DNA from: Variovorax ginsengisoli | GTDB lineage: Bacteria > Pseudomonadota > Gammaproteobacteria > Burkholderiales > Burkholderiaceae_C | Assembly: GCF_030811835.1 (NCBI RefSeq) | Contig: NZ_JAUSRO010000010.1 | Location: 62,001-126,000, forward strand | Length of the DNA stretch: 64,000 bases | Direction of reading: 5' to 3' | Shown: piece by piece, positions 52,318 through 61,011 of the stretch | How positions within the stretch are numbered: the first letter of the stretch is position 1 | Layout: every line of letters begins with the position of its first letter | The notes under the pieces: generated by a model | What the model was told of the DNA's origin: nothing | Databases searched by the model: none | What the model saw: only the letters and a program-made list of their open reading frames with translations | Program-made: the position numbers and the translations under genes

Positions 52318-52622
52318 GCCGCTGCGCTCCGGCTGGAAGGCGAGTGCCGCCTTCTTTGCCCTGTCCCCACGCACCCTCTGGCACGCGCACATGGTGGCAG
52401 AGTGCATCGCTCCAGATGAGGCGGTAGGCGTGGTTCATACAGGGGGGAGGTGGGAGAGAAGAGGTGTCAACCGTCAGCGCTGTTCAATGTATCCAGCGCC
52501 TGTGCGTCGGTCTGTCGCCCTTTATGGCGACAGACCGACGCGATAAAGAAACCGCATCGATTGGCTTTGTGTCACCATCAGTCAACACCATCAGTGGGCC
52601 AGCACGCAGCCCTTCTCCGACC
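52318..52622. promoter_or_regulatory. Divergent tssA / response-regulator intergenic region
   Basis: A 305-bp region that must hold promoters for both the T6SS operon and the two-component genes. Its main feature is a perfect inverted repeat at 52504-52541. No other gene is recognised here. An in-frame ATG at 52464 could extend the response regulator upstream, but the family N-terminus begins at 52623. Confidence 0.7.
52504..52541. repeat. Perfect 16-bp inverted repeat with 6-nt loop
   Basis: GCGTCGGTCTGTCGCC (52504-52519) and GGCGACAGACCGACGC (52526-52541) are exact reverse complements separated by CTTTAT. No T-run follows on either strand, so a Rho-independent terminator is unlikely. The place between divergent tssA and narL-type genes fits a large operator or an RNA hairpin in the response-regulator leader. 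Confidence 0.85.
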
Positions 52623-53300
52623 ATGTCCAAAGCCACCAGCAGGTGCATCATCAAAGTCTGCCTGGTAGAGGACGACCTCGCTTTTCAGAACGCACTGGCA
52701 GAGGCCCTGCACGACACGCCTGACATGCAATTGCAGTCGGTCGCCAGTTCGCGGGGCCAAGGTCTCGAGATGCTCGCGCAGCCGCCTGCGGATGTCCTGC
52801 TGGTCGACCTCGGACTGCCAGACGGCTCAGGCATCGACATCATTCGCGCCGCATCCGAGCGATGGCCGCAATGCAACATCATGGTCAGCACCGCTTTTGG
52901 GGGCGAGATGCACGTCATGCATTCCCTGGAAGCCGGTGCCACCGGGTACTTGCTCAAGGACAGCGCACCCCACAACATCGTCAGTGAGATCCGTCTCCTG
53001 CATCAAGGCGGCAGCCCCATCAGCCCGCTCATCGCGCGCCAGCTGTTGATGCGTTTCCGGCAGAAGAGCCCGCCGGTCCCCAATTTGCCCCTGCCGCCCC
53101 AGGCCACGTTGTCAACCAGAGAGCGACAGGTGCTCGACTACATCACCAAAGGCTTCACGGCTGATGAGATCGCGGCGTTGATGTCGGTGTCGCGCCATAC
53201 CGTGAGGACCTTTGTTCGACGCGTCTATACCAAGTTGGCGGTCAGTTCCAAGGCCGAGGCCATTCACGAGGCCATTCAGCAGGGTTTGCTACGTCCATAG
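52623..53300 (+). CDS. NarL/FixJ-type response regulator
   Basis: A 225-residue regulator. The receiver domain begins IIKVCLVEDDLAF, with phosphoacceptor D62 in VLLVDLGLPDGSG, the Thr/Ser switch MVSTAFG and Lys in TGYLLKDSA. The LuxR-type helix-turn-helix occupies about residues 160-220: LSTRERQVLDYITKGFTADE and SVSRHTVRTFVRRVYTKL. The ATG at 52623 was chosen since the receiver starts a dozen residues later. It is followed 1 bp later by its kinase gene. Being divergent from tssA, it is a good candidate regulator of T6SS, though this is inferred. Confidence 0.93.
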   Translation: MSKATSRCIIKVCLVEDDLAFQNALAEALHDTPDMQLQSVASSRGQGLEMLAQPPADVLLVDLGLPDGSGIDIIRAASERWPQCNIMVSTAFGGEMHVMHSLEAGATGYLLKDSAPHNIVSEIRLLHQGGSPISPLIARQLLMRFRQKSPPVPNLPLPPQATLSTRERQVLDYITKGFTADEIAALMSVSRHTVRTFVRRVYTKLAVSSKAEAIHEAIQQGLLRP

Positions 53301-53301
53301 A

Positions 53302-55206
53302 ATGAAGCGGCTGCTTCTCTTGATCTTGATGGCGCTGTGTGTGCTGCAGGCACGTGCCGAAGCGCCTGTGCACATCACGGAGGCGGACGTGATGGTGATC
53401 CCGGGAAACGGTGCTTCTAACGCGCCTGCCGAGCTGGATATGAGCACCTTGACCGGGCCTTGGAACCACGTGCAGCTGCCCCATACACTGCCGCGCCGGT
53501 TGATCCCGAATGCCAGAGGCGATGCGGCCTTGCCTGCCACGGAGGTGGTCTGGTACAGGCTCAAGGTTTCGCCGGCCTCTGTCAATTCGAGCCCGCACTA
53601 CATCTACATCCCGCGCTTGCAGACCGCCGGAAAGATCACGCTGTATACCGACCGGGAGCTGCTGTACCAGACCCATGCCAGCCCGATCTGGAACGGATGG
53701 AACATTCCCGCCTGGATCGCGTTGCACGACACAGCACAAGCGCGTTCGCCACGCGAGATCTACATCCGCATCGAGCGTCCGCGAAACAGAGGCGGCGGCA
53801 TTTCTTCGGTCTGGTTCGGCACCGACGAATCCATCGGCTGGCGCTATCGGTTGCGCTATCTTCTGCAGGTCCAGGTGCCTTATGCCAGCAGCGCGGCTTT
53901 CCTGGCGGTGGGTCTCTTTGCATTGCTGGTGTGGTACAGGCTGTCCAATCACTACGCCTATCTTCTGCTGTTCGCCGTCTCGATTTCCGCGTTTCTTCGC
54001 ACCTTGCACTACCACGTCGGCGAATACACATTGCCGATCCCGGACGACTGGTTCACCTGGATCACCGTCAACTCGGTGTTCTGGATGGTGATGGTGACGC
54101 ATTTCTTCCTCAACCATCTCCACGACCGTCCGCGGGTGCGTTTGAATCAGGCCGTCATCGGCGTCGTCGTTCTCGTTGGCATGTTCACTGCGCCGCCATT
54201 GGCACGCTGGGTTGCCATAGACAGCCTGACGCCATTGGCCTATTTGCTGCTGATCGGCATCGGCTCGGTGGTTGCGGCGAACGGTTTCTACCAGTCTTGG
54301 CGCGGTCGTTCGCGCGACGGCTTGTTGCTGAGCGCATGGGCCATGCTGGGGATACCGCTGGGCTGTTACGACTGGCTGCTGCAGAACTACCACGTGAGCA
54401 TCGAAAGCATCTACCTCGGTTCGTACAGCAACGTGGGGGCCTTCCTGGTGTTCATGTACATCATCTACCTGCGCTACATCGTGGCCAATGAGAGCGTCGT
54501 GCAGTTCAACAGGCGCCTGCAGGTGCGCTTGAACGAACAGGAAGTCGAGTTGCAGGACTCCCACCAGCGCCTGCGTGCGATCGCACAGCGCCAGACCCTC
54601 GACGCCGAACGCCAGCGGCTGATGCAGGACATGCACGACGGCATGGGTTCTTCGCTGGTGACGGCATTGCTCGCGGTGAAGAAGGGCAAAGCCGATGCGG
54701 CCATGGTGGCATCGGTGCTGGAAGATTGCATCGATGAACTGAAGCTGACCATCGACTCGATGGAACCGATCCAGGCCGACTTGCTGCTGCTGCTCGCGAC
54801 ATTGCGCTTTCGGTTGGCGCCGCGACTGGAAGATGCGGGCATCACCTTGCGCTGGGAGATCACGGATGTACCGCCGCTCGAATGGATCGACCCGCGCAAT
54901 TCACTGCACATTCTGCGCATCTTTCAGGAGAGTTTCAGCAACATCATCAAGCACGCCCAGGCCAGCGAGATCCGCGTGACCACCCGGATCGAGCAGGACT
55001 GCGTGCGAGTGGTCATTCAAGACAACGGCAGCGGCTTCTCGGTCGAAGAAGGATTGCGTGCGCCAGGCAAAGGCCTGAAGAACCAGCTACGCAGGGCGGC
55101 ATCGATCGGCGCGGAAGTGTCATGGCACGCCGATGGCGATGGCACCCGCATGACACTGACGCTGCCCATCACGGAAAAACACGGCGAATCCCCTCGCACT
55201 CCCTAG
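53302..55206 (+). CDS. 7TM-DISM sensor histidine kinase (HisKA_3)
   Basis: A 634-residue kinase. A signal peptide (about residues 1-20, ending ARAEA) precedes a periplasmic 7TMR-DISM extracellular domain of about 180 residues. Seven membrane helices lie between about 205 and 395, and a coiled coil (NRRLQVRLNEQEVELQDSHQ) follows. The phosphorylated His is H445 in MQDMHDGMGSSLV, the HPK7/NarX-type motif. The ATPase has a FQESFSNIIKHAQASEIRV N-box and DNGSGFSVEEGL. It starts 1 bp after the regulator stop. DISM domains often bind carbohydrate or other extracellular ligands. Confidence 0.93.
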   Translation: MKRLLLLILMALCVLQARAEAPVHITEADVMVIPGNGASNAPAELDMSTLTGPWNHVQLPHTLPRRLIPNARGDAALPATEVVWYRLKVSPASVNSSPHYIYIPRLQTAGKITLYTDRELLYQTHASPIWNGWNIPAWIALHDTAQARSPREIYIRIERPRNRGGGISSVWFGTDESIGWRYRLRYLLQVQVPYASSAAFLAVGLFALLVWYRLSNHYAYLLLFAVSISAFLRTLHYHVGEYTLPIPDDWFTWITVNSVFWMVMVTHFFLNHLHDRPRVRLNQAVIGVVVLVGMFTAPPLARWVAIDSLTPLAYLLLIGIGSVVAANGFYQSWRGRSRDGLLLSAWAMLGIPLGCYDWLLQNYHVSIESIYLGSYSNVGAFLVFMYIIYLRYIVANESVVQFNRRLQVRLNEQEVELQDSHQRLRAIAQRQTLDAERQRLMQDMHDGMGSSLVTALLAVKKGKADAAMVASVLEDCIDELKLTIDSMEPIQADLLLLLATLRFRLAPRLEDAGITLRWEITDVPPLEWIDPRNSLHILRIFQESFSNIIKHAQASEIRVTTRIEQDCVRVVIQDNGSGFSVEEGLRAPGKGLKNQLRRAASIGAEVSWHADGDGTRMTLTLPITEKHGESPRTP

Positions 55207-55401
55207 GAAACGCTGCACGGCCACCGGTCGTCACGAGCAACGAGGCGGCTGAAGTCGAAAGACAATCGCAGTCGTGACGCGGCGTATTTCACGTGTTGGT
55301 AACATTCGTAAACAAATACGCGTTCCAATCTACATGTCTACCCGCTGGAAGAGAGATGGGTAGTTCTAGTTCAATAGCGTCCGGCGACTACCAGGCGACA
55401 T
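55207..55401. promoter_or_regulatory. Intergenic region before the acyl-transfer operon
   Basis: 195 bp without a recognised gene, lower in GC than its surroundings. It holds the inverted repeat CTACCC (55338-55343) / GGGTAG (55358-55363) and the near-palindromic ACATATGTCATATG just before and over the next start codon. It probably contains the promoter of the following operon, but no convincing -35/-10 pair was found. Confidence 0.4.
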
Positions 55402-58263
55402 ATGTCATATGGGAGCAAATTGAGGCCGATGCATGAGTTTTTCTGTCCAGGCTGTCGTTCACGGCTGGGACAGACGCGTGTTGCGCACGCTGGTTACCTG
55501 GCGTGCGATCGATGCGGTACGGCGTTTCCGTTTGTCGATGGCTCCGTGTATTTCGACCGACCCACCCTGGCGCCTCAGGTCGGTGACGGCTTGGGCGCTC
55601 AGTTGCGCGATGAGCTTTTCGGCGATGAACCGGCCTACGCCCGTTTTGTCGAGGCAAAGTATCTGAGGCCCAACTACGACGGTTATGCGGCTTTCGAGCC
55701 CTTCAACGAATCGACCCGGGCTTGGTACGGCCTGCTCGCGGAAATCCGCGCCGGACTCCAGCCTGGGCAGCCGATCCTCGACCTGTGGGGCCGCACTGGG
55801 TGGTCGGGCGCCAGTCTTGCCGCGATGTTTCCGGACCACCCGGTCTACATGGTCTGGGAGGGCGACCGCAATGTGCTGGGCTACAAGGGCTACCGTTACT
55901 GGCTCGGGCAGGGTGCCCGGGCCGCCAACCTGCACATCGTCTTTTCAGATCTGGAAAAACCGCTGCCATTTGCCGATGGCTTCTTCGGCCTGGTACACGG
56001 CCTGGACACCCTGCACCGCTACAGTCCGTCGCCGCTGGTCGCCGAGTGCCTGAGGGTGAGTATGCCGACGGCACCGCTGGTGTTCGCGCACATCCACCTG
56101 AGCAACAGCGAACCGGTCCCCTTTTTCGAGCGCGGCTGCACCCAGCACCACGGTCGGGACTACCGCCGTTTCATGGATGTTCTGGAGCGAAGCCACGGCC
56201 GGCGCGCCTACCTGTTGTCCGAGGCCACGCTGTTCGACAACACCGCCTGCGGCGACCTGGTCGACGACCACGACATGGCCCACTACAACGCGCTGCTGTA
56301 TGTGGCGCCAGTGGGGGTGCAGCACAGCCGGGTGACCGCTTGCGACGGACCCCTGGTGCCGATCGACGATGACACCCAGGTGATCCTGAACCCGCTGGTG
56401 CGCATCGACGCGGTGAGCGGCGTAGCAACGGTCGACCGCACAGCGATGGCCGGGCAGGGCGCGCATCTGCTGGAGCGTCACCCGGTGTACGAGAAAAGGC
56501 TGCGCCGGCTGTTGCCGCTGCAGTTGGACGACCTGGACCGGCAGTTGCTTTACGGCGTGGAGCAGAGCATGGCACTGTCCGACATTCGGGGCATGCTCGA
56601 CCTGTCGGTGGCTGAAATGGCCGGCCGGCTCGCCACATTGCAGTCGAGCGAAATTTGCGCCTGCCTGCCGGTGGGCGCTGCGATGGCTCGTCTGCAGCGC
56701 TTTTACCGTACGCAGCGCGCCGAGCCTCCGCTGCAGCGACAACCCGAGTTCCGCCAACTTTGGCATGGCCTTGCCCAAGACCCGCCAACCGAGCCGCTGT
56801 TCGTCAGCACCGCACAGGAGGTGGCTTATGAATGGGGCGACGTGCAGCCGTTGGTGGACACCCTCCACCTCCGGCTGTTGGGCCTGGGCCTGCAGCCGGG
56901 TGATCGCATCCTGGTGTGCGCCGACCAGCACCCGGCCTACCTGCTGACCATCTGGGCAGCGTGGCTGACCGGCCTGGTGGTGGTGCCGGTGTGCCCGCAA
57001 TCGCAGCGGGCCAACCTGGGCTATATCGTCGACCTGATCCGTCCGGTGCTGTGTTTCACGGATGCCGGCGTGGCGCTGCCCGCTGAAGCTGCGCCCTGGG
57101 TGGTCTTCGACCCCTTGAACGACGGTGACGCCACATCGTCAGCCGGCGCGCAGCTGTTTTCCGACTGGCTGGATGCGCCGGCCGCAGACGTATCGCCCCG
57201 CCATGCACACCACGAAACGGCAGCCATCCTGCTGTCGTCGGGCACCACTGGCCGACCCAAGGCGATTGCCCATTCGTTTGCCAATCTGTTGCGGGGCTCT
57301 GTCAGGCTGGCCCAGTTCTATCAGCTGGAGCCAGGCACGCGGGTACTGAGCGCCGGTGGTTTCCATTCGATGAGCGGCCTGCGCAATGCGGCCGTGCTGC
57401 CGCTGCTCAACCGCCAGCCGCTGCTGCTGACAGATGGTGCGTGCGACAACATGGCGATGCGGTTCCTGGCCATCGCGCGCCAGTGGCAACCGCAGGTGGT
57501 GTTCAGCGCCCCGGCACTGGTGGATGCGCTGGCCCGGATGCAAGGCCGCCTGGAGCCGCAGCAAACCGCCAGCATCCAGACGTGGCTGTGCACCGGCGCC
57601 AGTGTGTCGCATGCCTTGCTGGCGCGTTTGTCGGCATCGCTGGGCATCCGGTTCGCCAGCTATTACGGGCTGACCGAAACCGGCGGTTTCTGCGCCGGCA
57701 CGCGGCTGGGCCAGGCCTGCGATGAAGGCGACTTGGGCGAGCCGGTCGGCGCATTGTTCAGGCTGGTGGACTCCGCGGGTGGCGTGCTGGTCGGCGAGGG
57801 TGTCGGTCAGTTGCAGGTGTTTTCCGATCAGCTGATGCTGGGGTACGTCACGTCCCAAGGCATCGATGCGCTGCCAGCCGGCGCCTGGTTTCCCACGGGC
57901 GACCAGGTGCGCCGCGAAACCCACGGCGGGCTCGTTCTGCTGGGCCGGGGGGAGGACGAATTCAGCACCGCTTCAGGGGAGCTTTTCAACCTCAATGCCC
58001 TCGAAGTCGACCTGCGCAGCGCGGCCGACATTCCGTTCGCCCTGCTGCACGACGGCGTGTACCTGACGCTGGTGCTGGAGTGCGACGAGAACGCATTCGA
58101 AACGCTGCGACAGGGCGATGCGGTGCAGGCCCTGCTCGCGCAATTGCAGGCCTGCGGCGCCGGCGTGCTGTCCGAGCTGCGCATCCGGCGGGTTGCCGAG
58201 ATCGCCCGCACCGGGAACGGAAAAATCCGGCGCTCGGCCCTTCGCCAACAAATTTCGAAATGA
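55402..58263 (+). CDS. Zinc-ribbon / methyltransferase-like / ANL synthetase fusion
   Basis: A 953-residue protein with three parts. A zinc ribbon lies at the N-terminus (C15, C18, C35, C38: CPGC and CDRC). Residues about 120-300 resemble a class I methyltransferase: ILDLWGRTGWSGASLAAMFP in place of the usual DLGCGTG, VWEGDRN, and PLPFADGFFGLVHGLDTLHR. The SAM loop is altered. From about 470 there is an adenylation domain: ILLSSGTTGRPKAIAHS, YYGLTETGGF, TGDQVRRE, LLGRGEDEF, and a final Lys in TGNGKIRRSAL. There is no carrier domain. An ATG at 55429 is an alternative start. It probably makes or modifies the acid used by the downstream ligase. Confidence 0.88.
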   Translation: MSYGSKLRPMHEFFCPGCRSRLGQTRVAHAGYLACDRCGTAFPFVDGSVYFDRPTLAPQVGDGLGAQLRDELFGDEPAYARFVEAKYLRPNYDGYAAFEPFNESTRAWYGLLAEIRAGLQPGQPILDLWGRTGWSGASLAAMFPDHPVYMVWEGDRNVLGYKGYRYWLGQGARAANLHIVFSDLEKPLPFADGFFGLVHGLDTLHRYSPSPLVAECLRVSMPTAPLVFAHIHLSNSEPVPFFERGCTQHHGRDYRRFMDVLERSHGRRAYLLSEATLFDNTACGDLVDDHDMAHYNALLYVAPVGVQHSRVTACDGPLVPIDDDTQVILNPLVRIDAVSGVATVDRTAMAGQGAHLLERHPVYEKRLRRLLPLQLDDLDRQLLYGVEQSMALSDIRGMLDLSVAEMAGRLATLQSSEICACLPVGAAMARLQRFYRTQRAEPPLQRQPEFRQLWHGLAQDPPTEPLFVSTAQEVAYEWGDVQPLVDTLHLRLLGLGLQPGDRILVCADQHPAYLLTIWAAWLTGLVVVPVCPQSQRANLGYIVDLIRPVLCFTDAGVALPAEAAPWVVFDPLNDGDATSSAGAQLFSDWLDAPAADVSPRHAHHETAAILLSSGTTGRPKAIAHSFANLLRGSVRLAQFYQLEPGTRVLSAGGFHSMSGLRNAAVLPLLNRQPLLLTDGACDNMAMRFLAIARQWQPQVVFSAPALVDALARMQGRLEPQQTASIQTWLCTGASVSHALLARLSASLGIRFASYYGLTETGGFCAGTRLGQACDEGDLGEPVGALFRLVDSAGGVLVGEGVGQLQVFSDQLMLGYVTSQGIDALPAGAWFPTGDQVRRETHGGLVLLGRGEDEFSTASGELFNLNALEVDLRSAADIPFALLHDGVYLTLVLECDENAFETLRQGDAVQALLAQLQACGAGVLSELRIRRVAEIARTGNGKIRRSALRQQISK

Positions 58264-58271
58264 GACAAGAC

Positions 58272-58310
58272 ATGAACCCCACTCGGCGCTACCAGAGCTT
58301 TCCACTGTGA
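58272..58310 (+). other. 12-codon mini-ORF overlapping the next start
   Basis: An ATG at 58272 opens MNPTRRYQSFPL, whose TGA overlaps the GTG start of the ligase gene at 58307 (GTGA). It fills the 43-bp gap between the two synthetase genes and could couple their translation. The ribosome-binding site is weak (GAGACAAG) and the peptide is not known. Confidence 0.25.
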
Positions 58311-60160
58311 CCAACCCGCTCGACACCTGGTTGGAAACGGCCACCGCCCAGCCTGAAAAAAAGCCTTTCTGGTACCACGGCGACCGAGAGTTGGGCTACG
58401 GTGATTTCTTGCGCAAGATCGCCGCGACACACGCCTGGTTCGACTCCTTGGGGGCCCGGCCCGGCCAGCGGGTGCTGCTGGCGACAGACCTCGACCAGGA
58501 ATTACTGGCCCTGCTGCTGGGCGCATGGTCGGCGGCGTTGACAGTGGTGGTGGTGAACGCGCAGTCGACCGGACCCGAGATGCAACAGGCTGTTCGGGAT
58601 GTCGAGCCCGACTTCATCCTCACCGGTAACCCGTCATTGTTCGATGCCGGCGCCATCGGGCGCCCATGCCCAGTCATCACGATCGGCGTCGCCCCGGCCA
58701 AGGCGGGCTTTCTCGGCAAGCTGCTCAAGGCCCGGCCTGCTGCGCCAGCCACTGGATATCCCGCGGAGCTAGCGGGCCTGGCCCCGGCCAGGCAACGTGT
58801 ACCGGTGGATGCAGGCGCCGACGCGCTGGTGCTGTATTCCTCCGGTACCACTGGCTTGCCGAAAGGCATGGTGCTGTCGTTTGCGGCCATCCACAACAAT
58901 TTGAAAGCCATCGGCCAGCGCATGGGGTACGGGCCCGACTGCCGCATTCACAACAGCCTGCCGCTGCACCATGCAGACGGCCTTCTGCACGGGCCGCTGC
59001 TGGTGCTGTGTTTCGGCGCCACGCTGGTGCGGTCGCGCCGGTTCTCAATGGCCGACATCGAGGAATACGTGGGCGAGATGTACCGTCGGCAGATCACCCA
59101 TCTGGTCACGGTACCAGTGCTGATGGGGCTGATCCACCAACATGCCAGTGCCTTCGAAGGCTTGTTCCAGTGGCCAGGCTTCCGGACGGCGGTATCCACT
59201 GCCGGTCCCTTGGACGAAACGCTGTGGGCCAGGGTCGAGCAGGACCTGAATATCCGGCTGTGCAATGTCTATGGCCTGAGCGAGACCACCATTGCCGCGA
59301 CCATCAGCGGCCCGGATGACGCCAGCCACCGGCGCGGCACGGTCGGCACCCCTCTGACAGGCGTCGAGGTCGTGGTACGCGCCCCGGACGGAACCACCGT
59401 GCCGGACGGCAGCCATGGTGAGGTCTTCATCCGCAGCAACGCGCTTTTCAGTCGGTACCTCCATCAGCCCGAAGCCACGGCGGCGGTGCTGGTGGATGGC
59501 TGGATGAAGACCGGTGACCTGGGCTACCGAGCACCGGACGGAACGTTGTCCATCGTCGGCCGCATCAAGAACATCGTGATCAAGGGCGGCGAGAACATCA
59601 ACCCGGAAGAGGTCGGCGCCCGGCTGCTGGCCCATCCCGGCATCCATCAGGCGCAAGTGCTCGGCCTGCCCGACGCCCGTTTTGGCGAGACGCTGGTGGC
59701 CGCGGTGGTGCTGGGTGATGCCGCGTTGTCCGACGCAGAGATCCTGGCCCATTGCGCCAGCCACCTGAGCGCTGCCAAGTTGCCGGCCCATGTCATCCGG
59801 TTTACCCAATTGCCCCTCGGACCGTCCGGCAAGGTGCAGCGCGAGGTATTGAAGGCCCTGTGCATCGAGCGCCTGCTGCAGGCACGCCAGGAGCGAAGTG
59901 CCGACAGTGCGGCGCCGGAAGTGCAGTCCTCGGTGCTGCGTCTGGCCGAGCAGGTTTTCCAGGCGAAGCCGGACTCGATCACGCTGGACAGCGCGCCGGA
60001 CAACACCCTGGGCTGGGATTCACTCGGCCACCTGAACTTCATCACCGCCGTTGAAGGTCGGTTCGGCATCCATTTCAGTGCAGTCGAAATGATGCGGCTT
60101 GCGAACATGCGGCTGATCGTGGAGCTGGCACGCGACAAGGTGACAGGCCGCCAGTCGTGA
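58307..60160 (+). CDS. ANL ligase fused to carrier protein (DltA-DltC-like)
   Basis: A 617-residue protein. The adenylation domain covers residues 1-510: LVLYSSGTTGLPKGMVLS, NVYGLSETTIAATISG, MKTGDLGYRAPDG, IVGRIKNIVIKGGENINPEE, and the catalytic Lys in GPSGKVQREVL. The last 75 residues form a phosphopantetheine carrier domain with attachment Ser572 in LGWDSLGHLNF. So the enzyme can activate an acid and hold it as a thioester, the combined job of DltA and DltC. The GTG at 58307 is taken as the start, because upstream in-frame sequence belongs to the previous gene. The substrate is unknown; D-alanine is not proven. It overlaps the next gene by 4 nt (GTGA). Confidence 0.9.
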   Translation: MTNPLDTWLETATAQPEKKPFWYHGDRELGYGDFLRKIAATHAWFDSLGARPGQRVLLATDLDQELLALLLGAWSAALTVVVVNAQSTGPEMQQAVRDVEPDFILTGNPSLFDAGAIGRPCPVITIGVAPAKAGFLGKLLKARPAAPATGYPAELAGLAPARQRVPVDAGADALVLYSSGTTGLPKGMVLSFAAIHNNLKAIGQRMGYGPDCRIHNSLPLHHADGLLHGPLLVLCFGATLVRSRRFSMADIEEYVGEMYRRQITHLVTVPVLMGLIHQHASAFEGLFQWPGFRTAVSTAGPLDETLWARVEQDLNIRLCNVYGLSETTIAATISGPDDASHRRGTVGTPLTGVEVVVRAPDGTTVPDGSHGEVFIRSNALFSRYLHQPEATAAVLVDGWMKTGDLGYRAPDGTLSIVGRIKNIVIKGGENINPEEVGARLLAHPGIHQAQVLGLPDARFGETLVAAVVLGDAALSDAEILAHCASHLSAAKLPAHVIRFTQLPLGPSGKVQREVLKALCIERLLQARQERSADSAAPEVQSSVLRLAEQVFQAKPDSITLDSAPDNTLGWDSLGHLNFITAVEGRFGIHFSAVEMMRLANMRLIVELARDKVTGRQS

Positions 60161-61011
60161 ACCGCCCTCGGGAAGATGCGCCACCCGCCGGTATGTGGCT
60201 GACGGTGCTGGTGCTGGTGGCGCTGCTGATGGTGCCGCTGTACGTGGCTTTTCGGCTGGGCTGGGTGGCAGACCTTGGCGGTCGGGGTAATGCAGACGCC
60301 GAATGGCTTCGGTATCAGCCGGCTGCGGGCGATCACGTGGTCATGGGCGTGGGCTCATCGCTTTTGCAGGCGGGTATCGTGCGTGCGGACCTGGCGGCCG
60401 ACAGCCAGACGCAGTGGCTTCTTTTCAACCGCGGAGGTGCTAATTTTCAGAATTTCAGGGCAATGCTGCAGTCGCAGTGGCGGGTTCAGCCTGAGGTGTT
60501 GATTGTTCAGACCGACCTTTTCCTGAAAGAAGACACGAGCGACCGGAAGGTTTTTCTGACCTCGTTGCGCCCCATGTTCATGTTCGCCGTGCGTTGGGTG
60601 CTGGGATGGTCACCTCCACAATCGAACGACGATCTGGTTTTTCCGGCCGAGCCGTTGGGTGGCTTGAGTGAAAGGGGCCGTTTGTTATCGGACGTCTACC
60701 GCTCGCACCCGACGCAACAGGTGCAGATGATCGAGTGGCTGAAGCTGCAGCAAACGCGGGGCAGTCAGGTCGTGCTGCTCGATATTCCCCGCTCGCCCTC
60801 GGTCGAAAAAGCCATAGGCGCTCCGCTGGTACGCTGGCGGGCCGACATGCAGGTCATCGCCAAGCAATTGCAGGTGCCGTTGCTGCACTACGGCTTTCCG
60901 TTGAACGACGCCGACTTTTACGACGGCTCCCACATGGGGCCGTCCGGACGCAAAGTCCACACCCGCTGGTTGCAGCAGAAAATCAAGGAGCTGCAGCATG
61001 AATCTCCTTGA
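60157..61011 (+). CDS. Membrane-anchored SGNH-like protein, DltD-like
   Basis: A 284-residue protein. An N-terminal membrane anchor (about residues 13-35) is followed by an extracytoplasmic domain. The DltD/SGNH block I is GVGSSLL (Ser at 67/68) and the C-terminal pair is D256 and H259 in YDGSHMGPSGR. DltD takes the acyl group from the membrane MBOAT system to the polymer outside. The GTG start at 60157 overlaps the ligase stop. It overlaps the MBOAT gene by 14 nt. Length is shorter than Firmicute DltD (about 400), so it could be a minimal version. Confidence 0.82.
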   Translation: MNRPREDAPPAGMWLTVLVLVALLMVPLYVAFRLGWVADLGGRGNADAEWLRYQPAAGDHVVMGVGSSLLQAGIVRADLAADSQTQWLLFNRGGANFQNFRAMLQSQWRVQPEVLIVQTDLFLKEDTSDRKVFLTSLRPMFMFAVRWVLGWSPPQSNDDLVFPAEPLGGLSERGRLLSDVYRSHPTQQVQMIEWLKLQQTRGSQVVLLDIPRSPSVEKAIGAPLVRWRADMQVIAKQLQVPLLHYGFPLNDADFYDGSHMGPSGRKVHTRWLQQKIKELQHESP

